From positions 1 to 53,374 of the forward strand of contig CAYHAL010000007.1 of the NCBI GenBank assembly GCA_964354655.1: a stretch of DNA of 53,374 nt, in the 5' to 3' direction. The position numbers and the translations under genes are program-made. The notes under the pieces are model-generated. The model made no database searches and was not told the origin of the DNA. It was given only the letters and a program-made list of their open reading frames with translations. Below are positions 8,187 through 16,521 of the stretch, piece after piece (within the stretch, counting starts at the first letter, position 1; every line of letters starts with the position of its first letter). Source of the DNA: E44-bin46 sp964354655 (GTDB lineage: Bacteria; Chloroflexota; Dehalococcoidia; Dehalococcoidales; E44-bin46).

Positions 8187-10019
8187 ATGAATTATCGCAA
8201 TGATATAAGAAATATAGCTATTATCGCCCATGTTGACCATGGTAAGACTACACTGATAGATGCCATGCTTAAGCAAAGCAAGGTATTCCGGGATAACCAG
8301 AAAGTAGGCGAGTTAATAATGGACCAGAACGCCCTGGAGCGAGAAAAAGGCATCACTATCATGGCTAAAAACACAGCCGTGGTTTACCGGGGAGTCAAAA
8401 TCAATATCATCGATACTCCAGGGCATGCTGATTTCAGCGGAGAGGTAGAGCGAGTCATAAGTATGGCCGACGGTTGCCTGCTTCTGGTGGATTCTGTGGA
8501 AGGCCCCATGCCCCAGACCAAATTCGTGCTTCGCCAAGCCCTCGAAAGGGGCCTAAAACCCATCGTCGTTATCAACAAAATAGACAGGGGAAATTCGCGG
8601 ATAGGGGAGGTGCTTAAGCTCACCCAGGACCTATTCTTAGAATTAGCTACCAGTGCTGACCAGCTTGACTTCCAGGTACTGTATGCCAGCGCCAGGGAAG
8701 GTACAGTCGTAACCGAACCAGGTATGAAAGGCAAAGATATCACTCCTCTCTTCGAAAGCATCTTAGAAAAAGTACCGCCACCGCAAATTGAAAGTGGGCC
8801 ATTTCAAATGCTGGTTTCTAACCTAGACTATGACAGCCACAAAGGTAAAATAGCTATTGGTAGAATCTGGAGAGGCAAGGTTGCCAGCCACGACCCCGTA
8901 GTTACTGTGAGTGCTGACGGGAGTGTAACTCACTTTGAGATTGGTGAAGTATTTACGTTTCTCGGTCTTAAGCGCTTGGAGGTAGCAGAAGCCGGGGCGG
9001 GTGACATAGTAGCTGTGACTGGCCTCGAAAAAGTCAACATTGGAGATACCATTGCCAGCACGGAGCGGCCTGAAGCTCTACCGCGCATAGAAGTTGGCGA
9101 ACCTACGGTAGAGATGACCTTTGGAGTAAACACCTCACCGTTCGCCGGCCGCGAGGGGCGCTTTAGCACCACGCGCCAGTTACGGGAGCGACTCCACAAG
9201 GAATTGGAGACTAATCTCAGTCTCAGGGTACAAGATACAGATAGCCCAGACACCTTCTTGGTAAAAGGAAGGGGAGAACTGCACCTGGCTATTCTGATTG
9301 AAACCATGCGCCGGGAGGGCTACGAATTTGAGGTCTCCAAGCCGGAAGCTATTATCAAGGTAGTTGACGGCAAGCTTATGGAACCAGTGGAAACTCTTAC
9401 CATTGATACCAAAGATGAATACATTGGGATTTTGACCGAGATGCTGGGCAAGCGGCAAGCTCAGCTTACGGATATGCGCAACGACAACAGCGATAACGTG
9501 CATTTGGAATTCCATGTACCGACAAAAGGACTCATCGGTTTCCGTGGTGCTTTTCTTACTGCTACCCGTGGTGAAAGTATCATGAATACCACTTTTCTTG
9601 GCTATGAACCTTGGCGGGGAGATATTGTTTCGACTCGTAATGGAGCACTGGTAGCATCGGAACCGGGCATAGCTGTTACCTATGGCCTAAATAACGCCCA
9701 GGGGCGCGGCCTTACCTTCATTGAACCTGGTACACTAGTCTATGAAGGTATGATAGTGGGGCTGAATTCACGGCCACAGGACATAGCCGTCAACGTATGC
9801 AAAGAAAAGAAGAAGACCAATGTACGCTCGTCTACGTCCGACATTGCCATAAAGCTCACCCCTCCCGTGAAGCTGAGCCTGGAGCAAGCCATTGATTTTA
9901 TCAATAAGGATGAACTGGTTGAGGTAACCCCTGAGAATATCAGGTTGAGAAAAAAGTTACTCAGAGAGGCACAACGGTTGAGGGGCATCGCCTCTGCCCG
10001 GCGAAGCATAAAAACGTAG
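8187..10019 (+). CDS. typA: Ribosome-binding GTPase TypA/BipA
   Basis: A 610-aa translational GTPase that acts on the ribosome, mainly in large-subunit assembly and growth under cold or other stress. The G1 motif (AHVDHGKTTL), G3 (DTPGHADF) and G4 (NKID) lie in the first 140 residues. These are followed by the EF-G-like domains II, III and V and the BipA-specific C-terminal domain with the conserved Gly-Leu-Ile-Gly-Phe-Arg block. Length is normal. It leads a block of genes for RNA and translation (zinc ribbon, bS21, RRM proteins, DEAD helicase), which suggests a shared role in low-temperature translation. Confidence 0.97.
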   Translation: MNYRNDIRNIAIIAHVDHGKTTLIDAMLKQSKVFRDNQKVGELIMDQNALEREKGITIMAKNTAVVYRGVKINIIDTPGHADFSGEVERVISMADGCLLLVDSVEGPMPQTKFVLRQALERGLKPIVVINKIDRGNSRIGEVLKLTQDLFLELATSADQLDFQVLYASAREGTVVTEPGMKGKDITPLFESILEKVPPPQIESGPFQMLVSNLDYDSHKGKIAIGRIWRGKVASHDPVVTVSADGSVTHFEIGEVFTFLGLKRLEVAEAGAGDIVAVTGLEKVNIGDTIASTERPEALPRIEVGEPTVEMTFGVNTSPFAGREGRFSTTRQLRERLHKELETNLSLRVQDTDSPDTFLVKGRGELHLAILIETMRREGYEFEVSKPEAIIKVVDGKLMEPVETLTIDTKDEYIGILTEMLGKRQAQLTDMRNDNSDNVHLEFHVPTKGLIGFRGAFLTATRGESIMNTTFLGYEPWRGDIVSTRNGALVASEPGIAVTYGLNNAQGRGLTFIEPGTLVYEGMIVGLNSRPQDIAVNVCKEKKKTNVRSSTSDIAIKLTPPVKLSLEQAIDFINKDELVEVTPENIRLRKKLLREAQRLRGIASARRSIKT

Positions 10020-10220
10020 GCTATAGCTTATCATTGCAGACCACGACTATTTTCTGCTCGGTTGGCTCCGGTTGCCGCTTGCAAAGCGGGTCGCTTTAAT
10101 GTAGAATACACATGTTGGTTTCAGTTTAGGTTATTACATGCTTCTTTGAATCCTCGCCGATTTACTCAAGTATTGGATGACCGGAACTTTAACTAAAACC
10201 TTAAGAGAGGAGGGCATCCA

Positions 10221-10520
10221 ATGAGTTTTCAGGACAAGTCTCTCCAGTGTTCCGATTGCGGAACCACCTTCACCTTCGGCGCTGAGGAGCAGGAGTTTTT
10301 CCAATCCAAAGGCTACACTAATGAGCCTAAGCGCTGTCCTTCATGCCGCCAGGCAAGAAAGTCAGAGCGCTATGGAAATAGTAGCTACGGGCCCCAGCGC
10401 CAGATGTTCCCTGCAGTATGCGCTGAGTGCGGCAAAGATACCCAGGTACCCTTTGAACCGCGCGGGGACAAGCCGGTGTACTGTAGCGATTGCTACCGCA
10501 AGCTCAGACCGAGTAGATAA
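10221..10520 (+). CDS. Zinc-ribbon protein with two or three CxxC pairs
   Basis: A 99-aa protein of the probable zinc-ribbon (zf-trcl-like) family. Cys pairs lie at about residues 10-13 (Cys-Ser-Asp-Cys-Gly), 39-42 (Cys-Pro-Ser-Cys-Arg), 68-71 (Cys-Ala-Glu-Cys) and 89-92 (Cys-Ser-Asp-Cys), enough for two zinc sites. The 'TTFTFGAEEQEFF' segment is a hallmark. Function is unknown; the fold usually binds nucleic acid or protein. AGGAGGG precedes the ATG. It sits just ahead of rpsU and the RRM genes, and a dead copy lies before typA. Confidence 0.8.
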   Translation: MSFQDKSLQCSDCGTTFTFGAEEQEFFQSKGYTNEPKRCPSCRQARKSERYGNSSYGPQRQMFPAVCAECGKDTQVPFEPRGDKPVYCSDCYRKLRPSR

Positions 10521-10588
10521 GCGGTTAAACCTCAAATCACATCCGGGTTGGGCAACTGACCCGGATGTGATTCTGGAAAGTATGAGTT

Positions 10589-10777
10589 TTGTCGTTAGAA
10601 GTATCAATACGTGAAGGTGAATCACAGGAATCATTGTTGCGTCGTTTTCAAAGAATGGCGCAGATGAGTGGCGTCCTGCGAGAAGCGAAGGCTCACCGTC
10701 GGTTCATATCCAATCGGGACGCTGCTCGCATAAAGGCCAAAAATAGTGCCAGGAGAAGGCGACGTCAGGGGTATTAA
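10589..10777 (+). CDS. rpsU: Small ribosomal subunit protein bS21
   Basis: A 62-aa basic protein with the bS21 pattern: an N-terminal beta segment (Leu-Glu-Val-Ser-Ile-Arg-Glu-Gly), a helix with Ser-x2-Arg-Arg-Phe, and a very basic C-terminal tail. It binds the 30S platform near the 3' end of 16S rRNA and aids initiation. The start is TTG. An ATG at 10582 is in another frame and an in-frame stop at 10583 leaves no alternative. GGAAAG (10575-10580) serves as the ribosome-binding site. It lies between the zinc-ribbon gene and the first RRM gene. Confidence 0.93.
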   Translation: MSLEVSIREGESQESLLRRFQRMAQMSGVLREAKAHRRFISNRDAARIKAKNSARRRRRQGY

Positions 10778-10815
10778 GTGGGTAAGAAAATTAATTTTAG
10801 AAAAGGGGGGCAATT

Positions 10816-11130
10816 GTGAAAATCTATGTAGGTAATTTATCCTTTGATGTGACCGGGGAGGAACTACGGGCGGAGTTCGCCTCTTTCGGAGCGGTAGAAT
10901 CGGTAAGCATTCCAACCGACCAGTATAGCGGTAAACCCAGAGGATTTGCCTTTGTTGAGATGCCTTCGGTGTCCGAGGGGCAGGCAGCAATCGCAGCTCT
11001 CAATGGTAAGACGCTAAAGGACCGGACGCTCACCGTGAATGCCGCTCGCCCTCGCTCTGACGACAGAGGTGGCGGATCTTATGGCGGTAGAAGGGGCGGT
11101 GGCTTTAGTGGAGGAAACCGCAGAAGATAG
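10816..11130 (+). CDS. RRM-type RNA-binding protein, Gly/Arg-rich tail
   Basis: A 104-aa protein with one RNA recognition motif (residues 1-80). RNP2 is 'IYVGNL' and RNP1 is the 'RGFAFVEM' segment. A short Gly/Arg/Ser-rich tail follows. Such bacterial RRM proteins are often cold-induced and act as RNA chaperones. A strong GGGGGG-type ribosome-binding site precedes the ATG. A close paralogue follows at 11263 and a DEAD-box helicase after that, a common pairing for unfolding RNA in the cold. Confidence 0.93.
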   Translation: MKIYVGNLSFDVTGEELRAEFASFGAVESVSIPTDQYSGKPRGFAFVEMPSVSEGQAAIAALNGKTLKDRTLTVNAARPRSDDRGGGSYGGRRGGGFSGGNRRR

Positions 11131-11262
11131 TAAACTCCCTCTTTATATAATTCCACTCAAGACACAGAAGATATGTTAGTAACTCCGAAGAGCTATTAGC
11201 CCAGTCTTTAAATGACAAACGTTGGGCCAAGGCTAGTCCACTGCTAGAGAAGGGTGGCTAAT

Positions 11263-11589
11263 ATGAATATCTATGTGGGTAATTTGTCTCTCGAGGTTAC
11301 TGGGGAGGAACTGCGACGAGAATTCATGGCTTTCGGAGAAGTAATGTCTGTTACCGTCATGAACGACAGGTACATTGGTAGCGGACAACCTAGGGGATAC
11401 GGCTTTGTTGAAATGGTATCGAAGTCTGAAGGCGCAGCCGCAATTACCAGCCTCAAAGGCAAAAGATTGAGGAACCGGGTGATTGATGTTGTTGAGGCTC
11501 TTCCTCTTTCAGACAAGAGAGATACTGGGCACTTCTATAGCAGAAGAGGTAGCCGGTTTAATGGAAAGGCGAGACAGAGAAAATACTAA
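11263..11589 (+). CDS. RRM-type RNA-binding protein, paralogue
   Basis: A 108-aa single-RRM protein, paralogous to the upstream gene (shared 'NIYVGNLS' RNP2, 'TGEELRREF' helix and RNP1 'RGYGFVEM'). The tail is basic but less Gly-rich. I prefer the ATG at 11263 over the GTG at 11254, because the AAGGGTGG ribosome-binding site then has normal spacing. Tandem duplication followed by divergence is likely. Confidence 0.92.
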   Translation: MNIYVGNLSLEVTGEELRREFMAFGEVMSVTVMNDRYIGSGQPRGYGFVEMVSKSEGAAAITSLKGKRLRNRVIDVVEALPLSDKRDTGHFYSRRGSRFNGKARQRKY

Positions 11590-11651
11590 ATCACTTAAGT
11601 CGCCTGCCATATTCCAAAGACACATAACTTTATGTTTACTAAGGAGTTTTA

Positions 11652-12851
11652 ATGAGTTTCGAAACCTTCAATTTTCATCCGAGCATCATGGCCGGTGTAC
11701 AGGCGCTCGGGTATGTTACACCCACACCGATTCAGCTTCAATCCATCCCGCCAATTATGAAGGGCCGGGATGTTATTGGTCTGGCCCAGACCGGAACCGG
11801 CAAAACTGCCGCTTTTGCGCTACCAATCTTGCAGCGTCTACTGCGGGGCCCGCGAGGTCTAGTCCGTGCCCTTGTAATCTCACCAACGCGTGAATTGTCT
11901 GAGCAGACTTGCGAAGTTATCAGTGAACTGGGGCAACAAACTGGGCTGCGGAGTATTGCCATTTATGGTGGGGTGAGTAAAGAACGACAAAACTATAGGC
12001 TACGGAGTGGGGTGGAAGTCGCCGTGGGCTGTCCTGGCCGATTGCTCGACCACCTCTGGCAAGGCACACTCGATTTATCGCATCTGGAAGTTCTTGTCAT
12101 CGACGAGGCGGACCGGATGTTCGATATGGGCTTTCTACCTGATATCCACAGTATCCTGAGGTGCTTGCTAAAGCCACGGCAGACACTACTCTTCTCAGCC
12201 ACCATGCCTGATGATATCCGGCATCTCGTGCAAGAAATCCTGCATGATCCGGTCACAGTGCAAATCGGCCGCACGGTACCGGCAACAACGGTGTCACACG
12301 CTTTGTATCCAGTTAGGCAGCATCTCAAGACGGCGCTGCTAACAGAGCTCTTACGCAAAACCAGAACAGAGTCGGTACTTGTCTTTACGCGTACCAAGCA
12401 CCGTGCCGAGCGCGTTGCGCAACAACTGGCACAAGCGGGCTACCGGGCAACTTCACTGCAAGGTAACCTGTCTCAGTACCGGCGTCAGGCCGCACTTGAT
12501 GGCTTCCGTGCCGGTTCATTTAAGATCCTGGTGGCAACCGACATTGCCGCTCGTGGCATCGATGTTTTGAGTATTTCGCACGTCATTAATTACGACATGC
12601 CTGACAGTACGGATGACTACACCAATCGCATCGGCCGCACGGGACGGGTTGACAAAACTGGCGATGCATTCTCGTTAGTGACAAGGGAAGACGCGGCTAT
12701 GGTCCACGCTCTTGAGCATCTTCTCAATGCGCCACTGGAGCGCCGGACCCTGCAAAGCTTTGATTATACAATGCCTGCTCCAGACAGAGAATTCATGTGC
12801 CCTCCGCGCCAATTACGACGGCGCACAATACGAAATGAGCGGATTCAGTAA
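11652..12851 (+). CDS. DEAD-box ATP-dependent RNA helicase
   Basis: A 399-aa helicase core with all motifs in order: Q motif, AQTGTGKT (I), PTRELS (Ia), GG, PGRLLD (Ib), DEAD (II), SAT (III), FTRTK (IV), ATDIAARGID (V) and IGRTGR (VI). The C-terminal extension is short, so it is a minimal RhlE-like helicase without a dedicated RNA-binding domain. The neighbouring RRM proteins may provide RNA binding in trans. AAGGAG precedes the ATG. It unwinds short RNA duplexes, probably in ribosome assembly or mRNA turnover. Confidence 0.96.
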   Translation: MSFETFNFHPSIMAGVQALGYVTPTPIQLQSIPPIMKGRDVIGLAQTGTGKTAAFALPILQRLLRGPRGLVRALVISPTRELSEQTCEVISELGQQTGLRSIAIYGGVSKERQNYRLRSGVEVAVGCPGRLLDHLWQGTLDLSHLEVLVIDEADRMFDMGFLPDIHSILRCLLKPRQTLLFSATMPDDIRHLVQEILHDPVTVQIGRTVPATTVSHALYPVRQHLKTALLTELLRKTRTESVLVFTRTKHRAERVAQQLAQAGYRATSLQGNLSQYRRQAALDGFRAGSFKILVATDIAARGIDVLSISHVINYDMPDSTDDYTNRIGRTGRVDKTGDAFSLVTREDAAMVHALEHLLNAPLERRTLQSFDYTMPAPDREFMCPPRQLRRRTIRNERIQ

Positions 12852-13045
12852 CAAAAAGCCAGTTTGTGTGATCGTCGTGGAGGGTGGTTTCGAGAACCTT
12901 CCCACCAACTCACTTACTCGTCTAGACATCAACGTAAGGTAAGATAACCCTGGGTAAGGCGAGGTCAGACTTTCACACTTATTGACGTAGAGCCATGTAA
13001 TAGACTCTTGCGAATTCTCTTCGCGCTTGTCAGGCTAGTTTAGGT

Positions 13046-13228
13046 TCAGGTTGCACCTTTTGCTGAGGCACTCTTCCGAATGTATTTCCAGGTAGCGCCG
13101 TCTAAGAACCAGAGGGGTCGGCCACATTTAAAACACAGGATTTGTGTCCCACCACCAGCTTTTTGCTCGCGGCACCTGACCAACTTCTGACAACTATCGC
13201 AATAGATTCTCTTTATGCACAGTTTCAT
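13046..13228 (-). CDS. Small zinc-finger-like protein
   Basis: A 60-aa basic protein with Cys-Asp-Ser-Cys (about 10-13), a Cys near residue 19 and Cys-Phe-Lys-Cys-Gly (about 32-35), giving a four- or five-cysteine zinc ribbon. The Ile-Leu-Cys-x2-Cys-Gly-Arg-Pro knuckle is typical of ribbons that bind nucleic acid. The ribosome-binding site is weak. I do not recognise a family. It stands alone between the helicase and an empty stretch. Confidence 0.55.
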   Translation of the reverse strand: MKLCIKRIYCDSCQKLVRCREQKAGGGTQILCFKCGRPLWFLDGATWKYIRKSASAKGAT

Positions 13229-13784
13229 GGTTTCGCCAGTCCCAAGTAATGCTTCATCCTTTAATTACCGTGATAGGTTTTGTTCTAGCAACGATTCTGG
13301 AGATGCCGGTATTGTGGGTAACGCCTACCACTTGTGGCACCTCTTTGTAGGCCCCTGAGGCTTCCTCGGCAACCCCTCCAAGATACTGGGATCCTCACTC
13401 CTATCATTATACTCCTTCTGCCTGACCAAGCGTATCTACGCCTAATGAAATTGTTGATTTAGCTCATTAACTAATTTTTGCCGTTCCTTTAAATCTAAAA
13501 CCTCCCGGCGAATCCGCGCCTTCTCCTTGCGAATAAATTTTCGAATCGATTTTGACAACTTTTTCGTGTTTATTTATATAGGTTATTATACTTCCTTCTG
13601 CACTTTTCATCATTTCGTTTAACTCTAACACAAAAGTATGTATCCTACTAGGATTTTCACTTTACGAATGGATTACGCCCTAGAGGCACTAGGAGCATCT
13701 AGCCAATAATACGTAAGACATGAAAACTCGCAAGTGCATAGGATAGTTATTTTTCGCGAAGGCTAAAAGCAAACTAGGTGTAAA
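13229..13784. other. AT-rich intergenic stretch without a recognisable gene
   Basis: No convincing reading frame or RNA was seen. A TTTATTTATATAGG run near 13568 looks promoter-like but has no gene behind it. It may be decayed accessory DNA. Confidence 0.45.
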
Positions 13785-14942
13785 TCAGATACTGTGTATT
13801 TTGAGTAAGTTGGTGCTTCCTGGAACAGTCAGGGGAATTCCGGCAATGATTACTATAAGGTCGCCCCTTCTAGCAAGATTTGTCTCCAATGCAGCTTCGC
13901 CCGCCAGCTCGAAGACTTCCTCTAGGTTTGCAGGCTCAGGTTTTCTAAGGGGTAATACCCCCCAAGCTAACGAAAGGCGGCTCACAACGGATTCGGAGGG
14001 GGTTACAGCCAGAATAGGGTGGCGCGGTCTATATTTCGATACCCTTAAGGCCGTAGTTCCACTGGTGGTAAACGCTATGATGGCACTAGCTTGCACTTGG
14101 GAAGCCATCTGGCAAGCTGCTCTGGCAGCAGCGTCACTGACCTCGGGTAAAACATCTTGCCACCTGCTGCGGAGTATCTCCTCATATGGAAATATTGCCT
14201 CAGCCTCCAAGGCTATTCTTACCATTGTCTCAGTAGCTTCGACGGGATAACTGCCAGTGGCCGTTTCCTCAGAGAGCATCAAAGCGTCACTGCCATCAAG
14301 GACAGCATTGGCTACATCAGCGGCCTCTGCCCTAGTCGGGGTAGCTGACCGGACCATAGACTCAAGCATCTGAGTTGCTGTTATTACCGGCTTTCCCCGG
14401 CGATTAGCCTCATTTATCAGCTGTTTCTGGGCCGTTGGCACCTTCTCGATGCTTATGTCGAGCGCTAGGTCTCCTCTGGCCACCATGATACCTTCCCCAG
14501 CCTCGAGGATGGCTCCGCTTTCTTCCAGAGCCCGCGCCTTCTCTATCTTGACAATGACAGGTATGTCAGCCTTCATTTTTCTAAGCAGTTGCTTAACCTC
14601 TCGTACCTGTCGCACTGAGGAAATGAAAGACAGGGCAACGAAGTCGGCGTTCTCTGTGAGGGCAAAATCGAGATGCTGACCGAAAACTGTCTTTACATCC
14701 CCGCGGCCGCGTTTTAGTCCAGGAAGATCGAGGAGGATGCCTATAGGAAGTTTGAGCTTTTGACTAAGCGAGCGAACTTCGGAAATGAGTTGTTTGTGCT
14801 CCTCAAGCGTCCCATACGCTAAGTTAAAGCGTGCGACGTCCATGCCGCCTTTTAACATCCTTTCAACAACTTCGGGAGAACTGCTGGCGGGGCCCAATGT
14901 GCACACTATCTTTACGTGGCGTTTCCCTGTGGCTTCATTCAT
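13785..14942 (-). CDS. Pyruvate-kinase-family protein lacking the B domain
   Basis: A 385-aa protein aligned with pyruvate kinase, usually about 470 aa. The N-terminal TIM-barrel strands (KIVCTLGPAS, Gly-Met-Asp-Val-Ala-Arg-Phe-Asn), the Val-Lys-Ile-Glu catalytic Lys, MVARGDL, the TATQMLESM-PTRAEAADVANA signature and the C-terminal regulatory domain are present. After 'LLDLPGLKRGRGD' the chain jumps straight to the 'ADFVALSF' strand, so the roughly 100-residue B domain that closes over ATP is gone. The usual Ser-His after Asn is Ala-Tyr. Catalysis is doubtful; a regulatory or altered role is possible. The start is placed at the ATG (14942), next to a TATAAT (14957-14952) that would give a very short leader. 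A TTG at 14948 is the alternative. Confidence 0.85.
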   Translation of the reverse strand: MNEATGKRHVKIVCTLGPASSSPEVVERMLKGGMDVARFNLAYGTLEEHKQLISEVRSLSQKLKLPIGILLDLPGLKRGRGDVKTVFGQHLDFALTENADFVALSFISSVRQVREVKQLLRKMKADIPVIVKIEKARALEESGAILEAGEGIMVARGDLALDISIEKVPTAQKQLINEANRRGKPVITATQMLESMVRSATPTRAEAADVANAVLDGSDALMLSEETATGSYPVEATETMVRIALEAEAIFPYEEILRSRWQDVLPEVSDAAARAACQMASQVQASAIIAFTTSGTTALRVSKYRPRHPILAVTPSESVVSRLSLAWGVLPLRKPEPANLEEVFELAGEAALETNLARRGDLIVIIAGIPLTVPGSTNLLKIHSI

Positions 14943-15195
14943 TTCCAACCTATTATAGCATATCGGAAGTTACGCGCTGTTTGGGGCAGTTTGAGAAAAA
15001 GCTATCCACTTGCTGAAAGAGTAAGCAAATTGTAGTATAAAACCACGGATATAAATAGGCGTAATCGAAACCCGGAAAAGAAGAACCGTATACTGCACAA
15101 GAAGCCAAAAGAGCAGGCAAAGCGCACCACATTTTTGAGTTCGGTCTCGAACCGCGAAATTGAGTGTTGACTGTCATCCACTTTGCTTGACTAGA

Positions 15196-15468
15196 TCACT
15201 TCACTATCTGCCAACCCTGTTCCACGATGTTCACAGCAGGAGGCTGACCAGACTGGGCAGCCCGAATTATCTTACCTTTCATAATGAAACTGTCGTGTGT
15301 TGTTGTCGTCTGGATTCTTGCTACTGTTAACTCCAGTGGTAGCTCAGTCCTATCATGGAACATAACAACCGGGTTAAAAATACTACCAATACCAAGTTCC
15401 TTAGCATATACTCCATATAAACTCATCATCGCCTTTTCCTCATCGTCTGAGGGATATCTTACTTTCAA
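15196..15468 (-). CDS. Hypothetical protein, start uncertain
   Basis: A soluble protein of about 90 aa with no recognised domain. The frame is open further upstream to 15519 and would add a plausible stretch (Ile-Pro-Arg-Arg-Glu-Ala-Lys-Asp-Leu). The only usual start codon is a TTG at 15468, well away from the AGGAGG at 15491-15496. Either the start is unusual or the 5' end has been lost. It is divergent from the small Cys-rich gene at 15581. Confidence 0.4.
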   Translation of the reverse strand: MKVRYPSDDEEKAMMSLYGVYAKELGIGSIFNPVVMFHDRTELPLELTVARIQTTTTHDSFIMKGKIIRAAQSGQPPAVNIVEQGWQIVK

Positions 15469-15526
15469 ACCAATTAGGTCTTTGGCTTCCCTCCTTGGAA
15501 TTAGGTGTTGGTGAGATTGTTAGCTC

Positions 15527-15555
15527 TTGGCGTTTCGTCTACTCCGATATATAAT
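15527..15555 (+). promoter_or_regulatory. Promoter of the small Cys-rich gene
   Basis: TTGGCG (15527-15532), a 17-nt spacer and TATAAT (15550-15555) lie just ahead of an AGGAGG ribosome-binding site at 15569-15574 and the ATG at 15581. Confidence 0.55.
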
Positions 15556-15580
15556 ATGCTTGATAGTTAGGAGGCGATAC

Positions 15581-15728
15581 ATGAATTAAGGGCTGTCCTT
15601 TACAAGGCACTAAATTCGGGTATTGTTCAGGTTGCGCTCAAGAGCAAACCTGTGCCTTCTTATTAATCCTAAAGAAACTGGAAGACATCGAGAAAAAAGT
15701 TAACTCTCTTTCCAAGCCAATGGCTTAA
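15581..15728 (+). pseudogene. Small Cys-rich protein gene, frame broken just after the start
   Basis: The frame from 15585 encodes about 47 aa with four cysteines spaced like a zinc knuckle (Gly-Cys-Pro, then Tyr-Cys-x2-Cys, then a Cys five residues later) followed by a Leu/Lys/Glu helix. The ATG at 15581, correctly placed behind AGGAGG and a good promoter, is in a different frame and meets TAA at codon 3. One base gained or lost would rejoin them. It is either a recent pseudogene, a sequencing error or a rare ATT start. It is too short for routine gene calling. Confidence 0.45.
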
Positions 15729-15816
15729 CTACGAGATGGCTCAAGGCTACCCTTGAAACAAGCTAGAGGCTGAGGAAGTGGCAGTAGTGTGATTGACAAT
15801 ACTGAAGGGGGTTGTA

Positions 15817-16279
15817 ATGAAGCCGCGACAAGCAGACAAACAGTTAGTAAAAGAAGCTGAGCGACAAGCTAAGGAGCAAGTGATTGAAGAGGCTCAGAGA
15901 GTAGACAAGGCCAAGCGAGCGAAAAAACGCGTAGCAGAGGAACCTGAGCAATTAGCCAAAGAGCAGGCAAGAAAGAAAGTCTCGTTTAGCAGGGAGCAAG
16001 TGATTGAAGAGGCTCAGAGAGTAGACAAGGCCAAGCGAGCGAAAAAANNNNNNNNNNNNNNNNNNNNNNNNNNNNNNNNNNNNNNNNNNNNNNNNNNNNN
16101 NNNNNNNNNNNNNNNNNNNNNNNNNNNNNNNNNNNNNNNNNNNNNNNCGCGTAGCAGAGGGACCTAATCAATTAGCTAAAGAGCAGGCAAGAAAGAAAGC
16201 CTTCTTTGCTAAGGAGCAGGCAATAGTCGAGGCTCAGGAGGCAAGAAAACTCAAGGCTAAAAAGCAATCACCTGAGTAA
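15817..16279 (+). CDS. Lys/Ala/Glu-rich repeat protein interrupted by assembly gap
   Basis: A highly charged, coiled-coil-like protein made of 40-residue tandem repeats (120 bp). One full repeat starts at 15873 and the next at 15993, nearly identical. Each contains 'EQVIEEAQRVDKAKRAKK' followed by an Ala-Glu-x-Pro-x2-Leu-Ala-Lys-Glu-Gln-Ala-Arg-Lys-Lys block. The 100-N gap interrupts the second repeat. The frame resumes at 16148 with the matching part of a repeat and ends at 16279. The frame offset across the gap is expected for a placeholder of fixed length. True copy number is unknown. ATG at 15817 follows a GAAGGGGG site. No function is assigned. Confidence 0.7.
15873..16047 (+). repeat. 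120-bp tandem repeat (two visible copies, then gap)
   Basis: Copies begin at 15873 and 15993 with almost no differences, and the downstream flank at 16148-16200 carries a diverged partial copy. The repeat probably caused the assembly break. Confidence 0.9.
16048..16147. other. Assembly gap (100 N)
   Basis: Exactly 100 N, a placeholder. It lies inside the 120-bp tandem repeat, so its real length and repeat count are unknown. Confidence 0.99.
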
Positions 16280-16521
16280 GCAAAAAGGTATTTGGTAGTC
16301 AGACGAGTTAGTTCATGTATAACCTTCAAATTCCCCTTTTACTTAGAAGTAGGCTAGTAAGAAAGAAGGACAAGATTGTAGTTAGACTATTGAATCTCTA
16401 TCCCGCTTCCCGGACTGCACTGGAGAGCCAGTACAATCCTGCCAAAATCTGGTGCAGAAAATGACCTTCACGAATCTGGCAGCGGGTGGTAAATCAGCAA
16501 GTAATAGGAGGTAAAATTACC

